Below are positions 33,582 through 46,500 of a stretch of 64,000 bases of DNA, one piece after another. The translations under genes and the position numbers were made by a program. Position 1 is the first letter of the stretch; each line of letters opens with the position of its first letter. The notes below the pieces were generated by a model that had not been told where the DNA came from, ran no database searches, and worked only from the letters and a program-made list of their open reading frames with translations. This DNA is from Gymnogyps californianus (taxonomy: Eukaryota > Chordata > Aves > Accipitriformes > Cathartidae), in the NCBI RefSeq assembly GCF_018139145.2, contig NC_059500.1, positions 55,236,663-55,300,662 of the forward strand, read 5' to 3'.

Positions 33582-35494
33582 ATTGTTAGAATGCATGAGA
33601 GAGATGTGGAGAATCACAATAAAAATGTTTTTCATGGGTTTTGGGTATTTCAGTAGATGTTTATGGACAAGGTTAGTGTTAGTCTGTTGGCAGGTCTGGT
33701 AAGGGTATATGGGAATCCAATGGAGGAATTTGGATCACCGGGAAACGGGATCAATGTCTGTCAGATTTCTTCAGGGCTTCCAAGCAATATTGTGTACTTG
33801 TGACCTTTGCACCACCATGAAGAAGGTGCTTCCTCTTCCATGCAAGGTTAGAATTACTGAAAGAACAAGATGAAATACACTTGTTCTTATCATTGCTTCA
33901 GGTGTAACTAAAGAATAACTGGCTTCAGGCACTGAAAGCTGGCACTGAAAAGGGTGTAGCATCATGCACTTTGAGCTAAGGTACGTCCATGCTATGAATT
34001 AAGCATAGATTTCATTGTGCTTTTTGCCCAGGCACGCTCAGCAAATGCATTTCATTTGTAAGGCAGTGCTAAGATGCCAATTTAGACTAACCTGCACAAT
34101 ATTTGAAGGAAAAAGTGTGAGCCTGCACCATGCATTAGCCTAGGTGAGCTGTTTGTTTTACGTGATTTGGAAGGACTGAACATGTTCATAGCACAGGCCA
34201 GTCCACATAAGGCTGAACAAAGCTTTAAGCTTTCAGACAACAGTGTGGGTGTCTTGGAGTCTTAAGTTTTTGCCAGGCTGACCAACAGCATTTTTCCTGG
34301 AAAGAGAATGGGTGCTGGGAGCCAGCTTGCTCATGTCTGCTGTCCAGCCTGTGCTTCTCCTGCCAGGGTGGGTGAAGCATGGGGGCTGGCTCATGGGCGT
34401 GCTCCCTCCCATTCTCTCCATCTGCACATCCTCCTCCCATCCTCTGCATCTGAACATTACCTGGCGCTGCCTTGTGATTTTTGTTTTAATCACTGCTTCT
34501 TCATCCTTAGTCATTATTGCATCATGCATTGTAAAATGTCAAGATAGGATTTGAAGACACAGTGCAAATAATAAGACACTTTTTATTTTTTATGGTAATA
34601 ATGTAAATTTTTTCTGATGATATCCTTTCTATAACACATTACACAGGGTGACTCGTCATTACTGTATACTCCTTGCATTTCAAAATATAGTGTGCTGGAT
34701 CAGACATGACTCTGACAGTGTGACAAGTGCCTTTGTCACAAGTCCTCCTGTATTTACACCACCCACCAGGTGACATATTCTGATAAATGAACTCCGCAAT
34801 GCTAGATTTTCTGTCAGCACACTTATGCTTGAGAATGTATTGTACTTTTGCTTTGAGTATTACAGCAGTTCATGCAGAAAGTACTGGATTAACTTATATC
34901 CACAATGAGGAAGGAAAATATATGCGTGCTGAATATTATTACCAATAGTTATAGCAGTGCATAGTACATTGTTTGTTGTTTCATGGGTTATTCCCAAAAT
35001 ACAAGTTACAGTACAGATAACAAATGAAAGCTCAAGTTGTCTGAAGATAACAGTCTAGGTAGCACTGCATTCACCAACAAAGAACTGATGAAACACTAAT
35101 ACTTATGTTAAACAGCAGGATGAATCTTTGTTCCCCGTTTGGGGAATGTATGATAAGCTTTCTTGCTGTTTCCATTCCAGCTTCATTTTCTGCAACATGG
35201 ATTGGCTCTGGCATCATTATATTTCCCTTTTTCTCTACTATTGTGTCCATGGACTTACTAATCCCTCATTTTACTTGGCCTGACATTTCAGATGTTAGAT
35301 ATAAGCTGTGATATTTGTCTTGGCTATCACAATAAATGGGTTTGGAAGAGTCACTCAGAATGCTTTGGCAATGGCTTTGTCCACCTCTTGAAGAGCAACC
35401 TGATGGAACTACCTTCTGTCTGATTTAATCATTCCCTTCATTCTCCCCTCCATCAACAGCTGTTAGAGAAATATAGAAAAAGACATGTTTTACA

Positions 35495-35532
35495 TACACA
35501 CACGCACGCACGCACGCACACACACACACACA
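35495..35532 (+). repeat. Compound (CA)n/(CACG)n microsatellite
   Basis: A CA repeat whose centre is CACG units, keeping several CpG. Alternating purine-pyrimidine sequence of this kind can adopt Z-DNA. Confidence 0.95.
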
Positions 35533-36341
35533 GAGAGTACTCCTCAGCTGCTGGACAAAGAACAGTTTCCTGCCTTCAGATAAATTGTGATAAATCTGTG
35601 GCAACTCCTGTTAAAGCAAGTGAGTTACTATCTTGAAGTACACCATAGCATACATCTGAAAAAATTTTGTCGTCATATAATATTGAAAGCAACATTTTAG
35701 TCATGGAGGCATCACAGAACTGTTGAAATTGATCTGGATTATTTCCTTCAGTGTATGAAGGACTCGCAGCCGGAAATTATAAGTAAGTGCTATAGGCTGT
35801 TATTAAGCTGAGGACCGTAGAATAAGAGAAAAAGCAATTATTTCATTATTGAAATGCACAGATATAATTGCCATTATTTTTTACAGGTTGAACCAAGAGT
35901 TATGCTTGTATTGACTGCACTCTGTGATTCAAGAGGAGAAGGCCAATGTAGAACTAGGCTGTAACTTCCCATTAAGGGGAGACTAAAATTCCCTGGCCAT
36001 TAATTGACACAAATTTTGTTATAAAAGAAAATAAAGACCCAGGTGATAGCTGCTCCATCTTTTTGCAAGGCAAGCTGATTCATACAAATCATTCATACAG
36101 GGCTGGACTGAAATCAATTGTACAATGTGATTTTCATTGCAAGGTCTTCTGTGAAGCCTGTTACTGCCTGCTCCGGTCAAAGGAAAAATAGCATAGGTCA
36201 TTGAAGAAAATTAAAATACATAGAAATAGTGTGACCAAGGTATAATGATTTTGCTAGACTTGAGAAAAACACAATTAACAATACTCAATGCATGCTCTAA
36301 CCTTACCACAGGGACTGACGGATGGACATGAGCTTGCATAT

Positions 36342-36963
36342 TGTTGTGGTTTCACCCCAGCCAGCAACTAAGCACCACACAGCCGCTCCCTCACTCCCCC
36401 AACGGAGGGATGGGGGACAGAATCGGAAAAGTAAAAGTGAGAAAACTCGTAGGTTGGGATAAAGACAGTTTAACAGGTAAAGCAAAAGCCGTGCACGCAA
36501 GCAAAGCAAAACAAGGAATTCATTCACTATTTCCCATCGGCAGGCAGGTGTTCAGCCATCTCCAGGAAAGCAGGGCTCCATCACGCGTAACGGTTACTTG
36601 GGAAGACAAACGCCATCACTCTGAACATCCCCCTCTTCCTTCATCTTCCCCCAGCTTTATATGCTGAGCATGACGTCTTATGGTATGGAATATCTCTTTG
36701 GTCAGTTGGGGTCAGCTGTCCCCGCTGTGTCCCCTCCCAACTTCTTGTGCACCCCCAGCCTACTCGCTGGTGGGGCAGTGTGAGAAGCAGAAAAGGACTT
36801 GACTCTGTATAAGCAATACTAAAACTAGCAATAACTAGAATAACTAAAACAGCATGACTAAAACATCGCTGTTATCAACACTGTTTCCAGCACAAATCCA
36901 AAACATAGCCCCATACTAGCTACTATCAAGAAAATTAACTCTACCCCAGCCAAAACCAGCACA
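36342..36963 (-). mobile_element. Solo LTR, copy 3, ERVL-like, minus strand
   Basis: 622 bases, TG...CA on both strands (TGTTGTGG at the left, CCAGCACA at the right), bounded by perfect target duplications CATAT at 36337-36341 and 36964-36968. On the minus strand it reads TGTGCTGGTTTTGGCTGGGG first, the start I know for a widespread avian LTR. It keeps a TATA box (CATATAAAGC, complement of 36654-36663) with a GACGTCAT CRE-like site just upstream. It is the best preserved of the three copies. No internal retroviral sequence is present. Confidence 0.95.
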
Positions 36964-36968
36964 CATAT

Positions 36969-39900
36969 GAAGAGGGAAGCTGAAATAACCATTCCAAATA
37001 CAACCTAAACCATGAAAGTGGAGCTGGAGGTCTGGGCCAGACTACCTCTTAAGAATAAGGTATCCCAAATGAACAATGCAGCCATAAATAAACTAACAAC
37101 ATTTGGGACATTCAGAGTAGACAGGAAAATAAAATGTACAGTGATGACATTTTCATGGTCTCACGTTTTATGGACCTCCAGCACTACTTCCTTGATTTAC
37201 ACTTTTTTTTTTTTTTAATGCAGAAGTATGGAATCTGATGGAAAATAATAGACAGTATTAGAATGCAGCTCCTTCTGTGTCAGAGAGGAGGAAGTATTAA
37301 TCAGAGCTACACAATAACTGCAAACAGCTGAGAATACCCATAAATATAGTTGAGAAGCAGAGCTTTCCGTGCAACATCAGAGGCATATTGAAATGACAAA
37401 ATGGAGGAATAATTACCAAACTGGTGATGACCATCGCTGTTCAGTATGCTTTGCATAGCAATGAGTATGCTGAGTGCCCTCGCCTATCCCAGCTACCCAG
37501 GCGAGCTCTCAAGATTTTGTAACGGTGCAGGTAAATGAGAGTCAGACAGTAAAAATGTTTGGGTAAGGGCTTGTATCTCTTTCATCACTGGAAACAGCAT
37601 GCACAGTCACAATGACAGATAAGGACTTAATTCATAAAGAGCACTTTAGCAATGAACGCGCTGGTGACTATTTGCTTATCGTGCGAACAATGTGTGGACA
37701 AAGCCACTCAGGCCACCTTGCCTAGGTGTTAATGGTGAAAGTGTTTTGAAAACATATGCAAAGGAGTGTGGACTGTCCCTGAGAGGGACCACGCCATTTT
37801 GGGAGGAAAGTGGCAGACGGAATAACCTGCAGCCCAAGACGTGTTTCCTTCTGAATTTGAAATAAAAAGGCATGGAAGTTCCTATCATGAAAGGAACAAG
37901 AAAATGACATTCCTGACCTTTTTTTGATATTACTGTCACGTTTTCTTCAGGACCAATTTATACATGGCCTCAGTCAGATGTTTTTGAGGCCCTGACACGA
38001 AACTGTTCTCCACAGACAGACATCTGAAATGAACTGCTCCTGCTTCAGTTCTCCAGAGCTACAGCTCACTTTCAAATGAGGAAGCTGAGAGTGTTCCCTT
38101 TTTTCACAAGATCCATGTTGTGCGCTGTGGCCAGCTATACAGTCGAAAGAGAGTTCCTGAAAGGACTGTGCTTCAAGGCTATTGGTTTATTGGCATGGCT
38201 TCTTGGGTATAGAAGGTGTGTTTTAAGAGATCTTTGTTAGTGATGACTCCAGCGAGAGCTTGTGACAAAATAGGAAGTGACACTGCAAAATATCCTAAAT
38301 GATGGATTCCCCCTCTATTTTAAAATTAATTTGGATTTCTATTTAAATAGATCAGAGCTCTGGTATTGATTTGTATTTACATCATCTCAGTCCAATATAT
38401 TTTTAATGTAGTTTTGTCTTTGTAGGGCTCTGAAATAACAGAACACAAAAATCACATATCCGCATGGGGAATATGTTAATATACTCCTTATAATCTCTTT
38501 TTCAGACTATACTTATGGCATTGAGATGATTTAATTCAAGGCTAAGGCCTGGTCTGTCTAGTAGGAATCAGCTAAAATGGTTGAGCTTGACTCTACTCGG
38601 CTTAGCCCAGCTTTTTGTGGTTTTCTTATCTTGATGTAAAACCTCATGATTAAATTCTGGCTGTTAGACACAGGAGTACCACACACGAGGGGCAGCAGAA
38701 AATCTCACAAGCCCATTATTATGAGTGAGAACTCCTTTCAACATAAGAACGTTATATGACACATGGTGTCACCAGAAAAGCTGAAAAAATAGACTAAGCT
38801 GGCCTTTCTGTTAACAATTAGAACATTAAGAAATTAATCTAAATTAGGCCGTCCAAAGCACACGTGGGTGTGTGCTTATGTGCATATGGGAGCGTATAAT
38901 GTGGTTGAGAGTAGGAAGGATACATTGGAGGCTTCACCTTGCTGACAAGCAAAGAACATCAGCTGATATCTTAGACAGAGACCTAATACTTTATAACTTT
39001 GAATAAAGACTCTGGATTGATTTTTGATAGACAGTAAAATATTCATACAGTGAACCACCTGATATTTCTCTTAGTGTTGAAGGTCCCCATCTTCTGCTCA
39101 TGCAAAAGTTGTCTTGTTTATTCATTTATTCCTGACAGATAAAATTTCAGATAAGAGCTTCCATTCTACTTTATTGGCAAGTCATTTAGGGCAGATGATA
39201 CTCCTCTAATGAAACATGAAATTATTAGTCATTATTTCCATCCTGTTAGTCTACCATTGCCTTATAGAATGTATAGGGAGTGCATGAAAAAAGACAGTGA
39301 TACTGCTGTTCTGTTCTGCTGTGGCAGACAGAGAAAATGGAGAGGAAGAGGCTGTTTATTTTGTCAGTTCCCATTATAACTCTAACAAGGTGTCAGAGTA
39401 AAGAGGATATGACTGTTATTCGTGGACACTCACACTAACCAGCATAAGATTTTGCCTTTCTAACTAGGCAGTATACTGTAGGATTTTAATATAAAAAATC
39501 TACTGCTTTTGTAACATTTAAGTTTTTAGAAGTAAACTCCCCTGATAAACCAGCCACGTATGTTCTAATGCTACATTAACAAAGTTGATTTGCACATGAA
39601 TAGAAGGCCAGCCTATGTACCTGAAATAAACCAGGAGAAATCCAGGCTGCTGCACCCAGGTAGAGGAGACAGACATTGAGGAAAGGTGGAAAAGTTAGAG
39701 GATTAACTTCCATGGTTAATTTTTCTTCTTCTCCCCACATTTACTCATAATATGCCCCAAATAAAATCTTGGGGAAAGAGCACAAATGCAATTCCAAAAA
39801 GCAAAGGAAGAGCTTTAGAGTTCACAGATGGAGTTGTCATTGAAAGCAAAGAAATAGGCAGTTGAGGACATTACAGCCTTCATGTTGGCTGAACTATAAA

Positions 39901-41932
39901 CTCTTGAAAGCCTTTCCACACCTGTAAAGAGATGCAGAAGTCAGTGTAGCAGGAAAAGGAGATACACATTTTTAAAATGGTAACTAGACTGAGGTCTGGA
40001 TTCCCTAAAAGCGTTAGGCTGACATCACTCCTCAGGACTGCCTGGACCATGGTCGTGCTTGCACTTGGAGAATCTTTCTATTCATAAGGCTTTGTCAGGC
40101 CTCAAAAAGGCAGCGCTTAAAATTTAGTTTATTAAGCTGCTTCAGCCCAAGTAGTTATCAGGCCATATGCTATGGAAAAGACATTCACATAGCAGTTGTA
40201 CTGACCAAACTGTTTTTGTAGGAAAATCATAGTCCTAACTGAAACAAGGACATTGAAAAGCTAAATGTGTACAGGCTAAGGATGACCTGTGTAAGGAGAA
40301 TTTATTGATGGGAGGGCTGGTAAGATGACCTTCTTCAGCTAACCATCCCATTCCTTCCCATGGACAGCTCAGCTGTGTGTAAAACAGCTCCTGAATCACC
40401 AGCAGTTATAGTCTAATTATTTTGAGGTAAAATGCTAACTACTTCACAACCTTTTATTTCCAAGACAAATTGAACTGAAATATGGTGTTTCAGAAGTAGC
40501 CTAAGCCTCTGTGTGGCAGAGGTACGGTACGCTCAATACTTTCCCTAATATGCATCAAACAGCTCTTGGGTCACAGGTTAAAGCCTAGTCATGTCCTGAT
40601 ATCCAGAAGCAATCCCTTTTTGTTTGTGTTTCAGTACAACTGTTCAAGTAGAAACCCCAGTTTCAACTCCCTGGTATAATCAGCGTAAGTGACATTGCCG
40701 ATTGTTCTCAAGGTGATACTGCAGTACCCAGGAGAACTGATAAAGGGGACAATTCACATTCAAATAACCCCTTGGCTCTGACAGTCTGGTGCTTGACAAT
40801 GTTTTCCCAACATCATAGCAGGGCCACGTGTGAATCTTCCTCAAATTTGCAAGCTCTGTAGCTGCTAAAATCATACAAATACATCCATTCTGAAATGGGC
40901 TTTATCTCTTTCTTCCCCCTGCTCCCAAGGTGTGACTGAGTATGCCAGAGAAGCTTGAGAAGTGGAGGTGAAATGAAGAGGCTTTTCACTGGGTAAGGCT
41001 GTCTTCAGCTGTGATAGAAGTAGGCCTCGCTGTGTAAAGTCTTGGCTACATTCAGGGTTGATTCAAGTTTTTTCAGTGTGCTCTTGCCTCCTTATGATAC
41101 TGCTATTTATTTGTAGGACTAACTGAAAGAAGAGTTTCCTAACCTTTACTGCCAGGATGTAAGTCTAAATGCTGGATGAACAGAGCTGTTGGGAAGGGAT
41201 CAGTGTGCCAATAGCCAAAGGTCAAAGCTGGGGTATAAAATGCAAAAAATGAAATCAATCCACCATAACCCAAATCCTGCACAGAGACAGGCAAAATGCC
41301 AAGATAGGTTGCCCATAGCACGAGAGCACAGGTTGCAGTGGGCATCAGCCAAGCTAAACAGCACATTTAGGAACTCCAGTCTTGCAGACCAAGCAGCCTA
41401 CACAATGCAAGCGCCACGTGTCTACTACAAAGACTCTCAAGCAGTATCACTAAATTCCCAAAAGATCACAGGTCATGTAAAATGGACAAGGTGGAAAGCT
41501 AACTCATAATTGTCACCATGATACCTAGCTAATGCCCGCACAGATGCCCATCAGACCTAGGTGCAGTGCATCTAGCTGAGTGCCCACTTTGGAGCTCAGC
41601 ATCAATGCCAGCTCTTGGTACTCAGAATGAGCCTGTCATGAATCCTACTGCTTATGGTCTTGAAAGAGGACCTGACAAGTTTACTTTTCGATGTCATCCC
41701 TACCTAGGCAGGCTTGCTCTGCCTAGCCTTGTGCTACCCCATCCCTCAGTTTGCATGCTGCTCTCAGTGATCTGTTCTGATCTTCAGCACATTTGGGGGA
41801 TAGAGGAACTGTATGCCAGATGTCTGCTTTCTGCACTGTCAGTGGTCTAGTGACATTTTTGTTAGCTAACTGAGCTAGCTGAGTAAGCCAGAGCAAGCGA
41901 GGAGCATGACGGAGGGTAACGAGTGGCACTGC
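36969..41932. other. Noncoding stretch, nothing recognised
   Basis: Intron-like DNA. A T-rich run lies near 37203-37216. The frames at 37676-37939 (minus) and 41189-41509 (plus) are of chance length and unrecognised. Confidence 0.5.
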
Positions 41933-42008
41933 CCAGGAGAAGAATGTCCTGGTCCCAGCCCCGTCCCAGTCCAGGAGAGGAGTGTCATGGTCCCAGCCCC
42001 ATCCCAGA
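41933..42008 (+). repeat. 38-bp tandem duplication
   Basis: Two adjacent 38-base units (41933-41970 and 41971-42008), each starting ccaggaga and containing ggtcccagcccc, differ at five positions. The unit length is not a multiple of three. Confidence 0.85.
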
Positions 42009-42614
42009 CCTCACTGTGCTCTCAGGCAGGCTCTGCCCCAGCATCTCTGGGATTAATGTGTCCCCACTCTCACAGGGCAGAGGAAGGCTATTCATGCACT
42101 GAGGGTGGACCTACATGTCAAGACACCAAAGTCATTTAAAGGACATTCTTAAAGGAGAGCCAAAGCACTGAATGTTGTTGATAGATAAACCTGAGCAGGA
42201 TCTTTCACTCAGGGATCAGTGTGAAAACATGTCTGTCAGAGGTTTTGACGAGATGGCCGCCTCTTTTTTAGGTATGGATGCACTTAGGAATTTTTATAAA
42301 CTTCATGAAAGGAACATCAGGGCAACACAAAGCTATTTTTTCCTACTTAGCAGCTGGAAGTCAGGTGAATTCATTAGCCTCAGTGTGGGCCTTTCTGAAC
42401 AACAGCAGCCCACAAAGACAAAAAGCAAACACGTAATCCAGCACAGCATGGCATGATTAAAATGATCTCCGTCTTGTCTTGTGTACCTGGAGGAACAAAC
42501 TTTTTGTTACAAGGCAGATGTAATTCAGTCTTCATGCTGCCTCACTCCTGGGACTTAGCTGAGGAGAAACAGTAAAATCCGATGAATTATTTGTTATAGG
42601 GTTGGGATTCTATT

Positions 42615-42632
42615 TGTGTGTGTGTGTGTGTG
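42615..42632 (+). repeat. (TG)9 microsatellite
   Basis: Nine uninterrupted TG dinucleotides. Confidence 0.95.
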
Positions 42633-43060
42633 GACAGCTGCAGTTCATTGGATACTGAGAAACTAATTTTCAACTAGGGTGGACTGCATTTAGAGCAAAA
42701 GCGAGTACTTCACTGGCTAAGCCACCAATCCCTCTTTTTCTTCCTTTTCTTCCCCTTTCTGCTCTTCCAAATACTCCCCATATGGCATCTCCACCCATAT
42801 CAAAGTGCTCAAAGATAAACTAAACCACATACTCCCCCCCTGCCCATCTACAAAAGAATTTGTTCCATTGCAGTGGGAAGCCACAACGTTTATTACATCT
42901 CTGTCTAAGATGAACCTCAAAGCAAGCATTCCATCCTCTCTCATGTAATCATCATAAGGTAGAAGATGAAATTTCCAAAACCTAAAAGCATGCTGCAGAG
43001 AGCTTCAGGGCACCGCATGTCAGTTTTTACTTTGATGTGTACTATGTTTAAAAAAAAGCC

Positions 43061-43077
43061 GGGGGGGGGCTGGGGGG
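43061..43077 (+). repeat. G-rich tract
   Basis: G9 and G6 runs separated by CT, preceded by an A-rich run. Confidence 0.85.
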
Positions 43078-43560
43078 AGAGGAAAAAGATGCACTGAGTG
43101 TCTTCCTTGAGATTTCCTCTCTATTGCTTAACTCTTTAGATGACAGAAGGAAGGAAATAATCTCTCCTTGCTGCCTGGAATAAGAATGGAAGTATTCTGA
43201 AGAGACATTTTAAGAACTTCATTTAGCACCATGGATGGTTTCACATTCCCTCTTGCATCTTAATGAAGTAAGCATCACCTCAAGGATTGCAGTGAGGGTG
43301 TAATGATTTTTAAAGCATTGGTAGGATCAGCCAATAAATGCCAGCTACTTTTGTTTCCTGACATGATTTAGAAAAGCAAGAGCTTTATCTCAGACTAGTG
43401 AACTTTATCACCTGGCCCAGAAGTAAGGAGGTGTCCTGGGGGAGCTGGGATTTATTGTGTGTGTTTATCCAGGCGCTGAGCGTTAGTTTCTGAAACGCCT
43501 ACTGCTGTTTATTTCCTAGGAGAGCAGAGTGGCACTCCTAACGGTCAAGTGCAGTTGAAT

Positions 43561-43596
43561 CTCTCTCTCTCCCCCTCCCCGCCCCCCCCCCCCCTT
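43561..43596 (+). repeat. (CT)n and C13 tract
   Basis: Five CT units run into C-rich sequence with a C13 run. The complement is G-rich and quadruplex-capable. Confidence 0.9.
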
Positions 43597-46500
43597 CTGT
43601 TTAGTAAGACATTTAAGCACACGCTGTACTATGCTCAAGAAGCAGAGGTGGATGTTTTTCTCCCAGTGGCAACTGAATCCTCCCTACCTGCTTTCATAAT
43701 TTGGTTGCATCTTCAAAATAAGAGCTCGTTTTCTTACAGTTTTCCTAAGCCAACTCCGTATCTCCCCCCTCCTCTCTGCCACCTCCTATTTGCACTTAAA
43801 ACTACTGTCACTGTCAGCTGTGCCTGCCATCTGCTTCCAGAATATTACGACGCTGTAATCATAGGACATTTTGAAATTTATTCATATAAATCAAAGACAT
43901 TCAGTTGCTGTCAGGAGTGGATTTAGTGCTTAGGAAGGCGCAGGTCTCCCGGCAGAGGCTTTCAGAGCAAGCAGCTGGCAGACAGCGGCTGCAGGAGGTT
44001 TCCCTGCCCGGTTTGGCTGTCCCACCTCGCTCCCGACCTCCAGCATTTCTGTATTCTCAGGGCTGGCCTCAGCTGAGAGGAGCTAATTGTGCCAGATTAT
44101 TTGCAGTTTAGTGGTGAGCTCAAATCTGGACAAGGATAAGACCTAAGTAATTTTTCACTTGTGACCCCATTTATACCTAGTCTGGAGAAGTATATAGCTA
44201 CAGCAGTAATCTCTCTGTCTTGCTCCCTTCACAAATAGGCTGTAGCTCAGTATATTTTTTCTGTTCATGTTGTTTGGGGTAGGGACTACTTTATTAAGTC
44301 TGAGCAGTACCTATAATAGTGGCCTAATCCCTGCCAAAGGCATTTAGGTGCTACTCTATTACATGGTAGTAGTAATATTGGAATGCCAGTGGTGAGCTAG
44401 CTGTATCTTCCCACACAGATAGCAGATGCTAAGGGTTACTCCTGCACTGCTCAGTTTATACTCTCAGCTCTCCAGTTTAATGGAAGAGGTTCTGATAGGC
44501 TATGTTTGCATTATAAAGTGGAGTGGACTACTGCTGCTGCTCTAGGAGAGTTTCTACAATGTGAAACAGCTGGTGCCAAGGACCCACATACACAATATGC
44601 ACATTTCAGGGTGGTGGGGTTTTTTTGCTTTGGACTTGTTCTACTCTGATCCCCCAGACTGAACATATATTTGGGGCAGGAGTGCATTAGGTGCACTCTT
44701 GGTGTGCAGCTTCCAATTTGGCTTCATCCAAGGGGAGTCTGATCCATGCTCTGTGATGCAAACCAAAGTGGGAGTGACGGACAACTGCGCACTTCTGATC
44801 CAAACTAAAGGACTGATGTGGATGCAGCCAAATAACACTGGTCTCTGCAACACAAGAAGTCCATTCTTGCTCTGTTGCTCTTTCATATTTCTGTCTGCAG
44901 AAATATGCTCCACTGACTTGGAAACTATTTAAAATTGGTTTAAAAAATTTTACTCTTTCACAGTTCAATACATTTGGTGCATTGGTGTGCCTTTTAAACT
45001 GTCTCTGCTAGGTCTCCTGGTTTCCAAAAGCACTTTCAAGTATGCTAATGTTTTTATAAATGTCCCTAAATGAAATCATCATTATGTAGGAAAGGCAACA
45101 GAAATGAAAAGAGAGCTGTAACGTATTTCTGCAAAAACAAACCAATCCCCAAATGGATTCCCTTTTCTCCCAAGACCTGTTGAGAGCTGGAGATCCAGCC
45201 TGGATGTAATGTGCCTATGGCCTCAGTAAACCAAATGTATACTGCCTGTGCTGCCCACGGCAGCTAAGCTGTTGCAGGGTCAGCTAGTAGCTGGATGCAA
45301 GCCAGCTCAGGATCCTGGAGGCTGTAGACGCAAGCCAAAGAGCTGTGGTCAAATGCTTGGCAGGTATTAGACCACAGAAACCAAATGAGTAGAAAAGCTT
45401 CATTGGGCTCCGTTGTTGCTGCTTAGTTGATGTGTGGGAATAAAGAAGTATGACCCACTGATTTGCAGTGGCAGTACAGCAGCCAGAGGTCTGCAAAAGC
45501 AGGATGCTTTAATCCCGGGTTGTTGGTTTTTTTTTTAATTTAGGGGGAGATCTTCAAAACACACACAAAGGAGCTAAATGTGACACACAGTGCAAAGAGA
45601 AGCAGTGTTGCCAAGGGATCAGAGTTATGATAAATTTCTTCCCCATAATTGTCTACCTACCCCCTGGCTGGTGCCACAGCACTTGCTAGTATCCCCTCAA
45701 AGGTGGGAAAGCTGATGAAGGTATACTTAATTTGAATTTAAAATCCCTGACAAGGACAAAGAGTTCATCTGGAGAGGGAAGGTTAGAGTCAACTAACGCA
45801 CTGACTTTGCGAGGGACTGTGGCTGGTACCGTGTCACTGAAGGCTGACAATGACCCAGATGAAAGGGCAGACATGGAAAGGATCAGTGAAGGCAACAGTC
45901 ATGAGAGGGAAATACCAGAGACTGGGGAGAGGCCACGGTATATTACTGCCCTGGATGAAATGCCTGAACCTTGCTCCCACACTGACGGTTTGTCATCTTT
46001 GCTGTCAGGTTGCGTAGAGTAGCAGCAGAGATCTAGAAATGCTGGAGGAGAAGGACATGGTGATTGTGGCTTTATGACCAGGGCAAGCAGGCAGGAAGGT
46101 ACTGAGTCCTTGAGCATGCTGCTGTGAGGAGGCTGTTGTGGGCATACAGCAGTGAGGCAGGCAGTGGTACCTACCAAAAACCCATTCCAGTACTAGCGAG
46201 TGATTTAGACCCCAGGCAAGCACAGGCTTCTTTGTAATGCTGGTTCAAATCGACTCATAAAAGGACTGGATCATTTAAATGAACTGCAGATTACTTCAGG
46301 TACAGGTCAAAGAGGTACGAGCGGTTTTGCTACATCCAAAATGCACCAGAACAACTGCAACATACTGGGACAAGTTGAACCAACCTTCAGTTCCTTGCTC
46401 CATCCCACAGCTCCTGTGTGAATTGGGATGGGATGTGGAGCCCCTTTACCTATTATGCTGCTTTCACCATCAGAAGCAGGAAAAATCTTACTAACTCAGA

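Larger units (their letters stand above)
31630..36336. other. Noncoding stretch between LTR copies 2 and 3
   Basis: AT-rich DNA with two microsatellites (33553 and 35495) and no exon I can recognise. The open frames are below 100 codons. Confidence 0.5.

Noticed and set aside
38540..38620. Block starting 'aaggcctggtctgtctag', like a reptile palindromic element
   Set aside because: Only the first dozen or so bases fit; the rest is too diverged to support a call.
45732..46022. Plus-strand frame with charged, protein-like composition
   Set aside because: No ATG start, both strands are equally open, and no family is recognisable.
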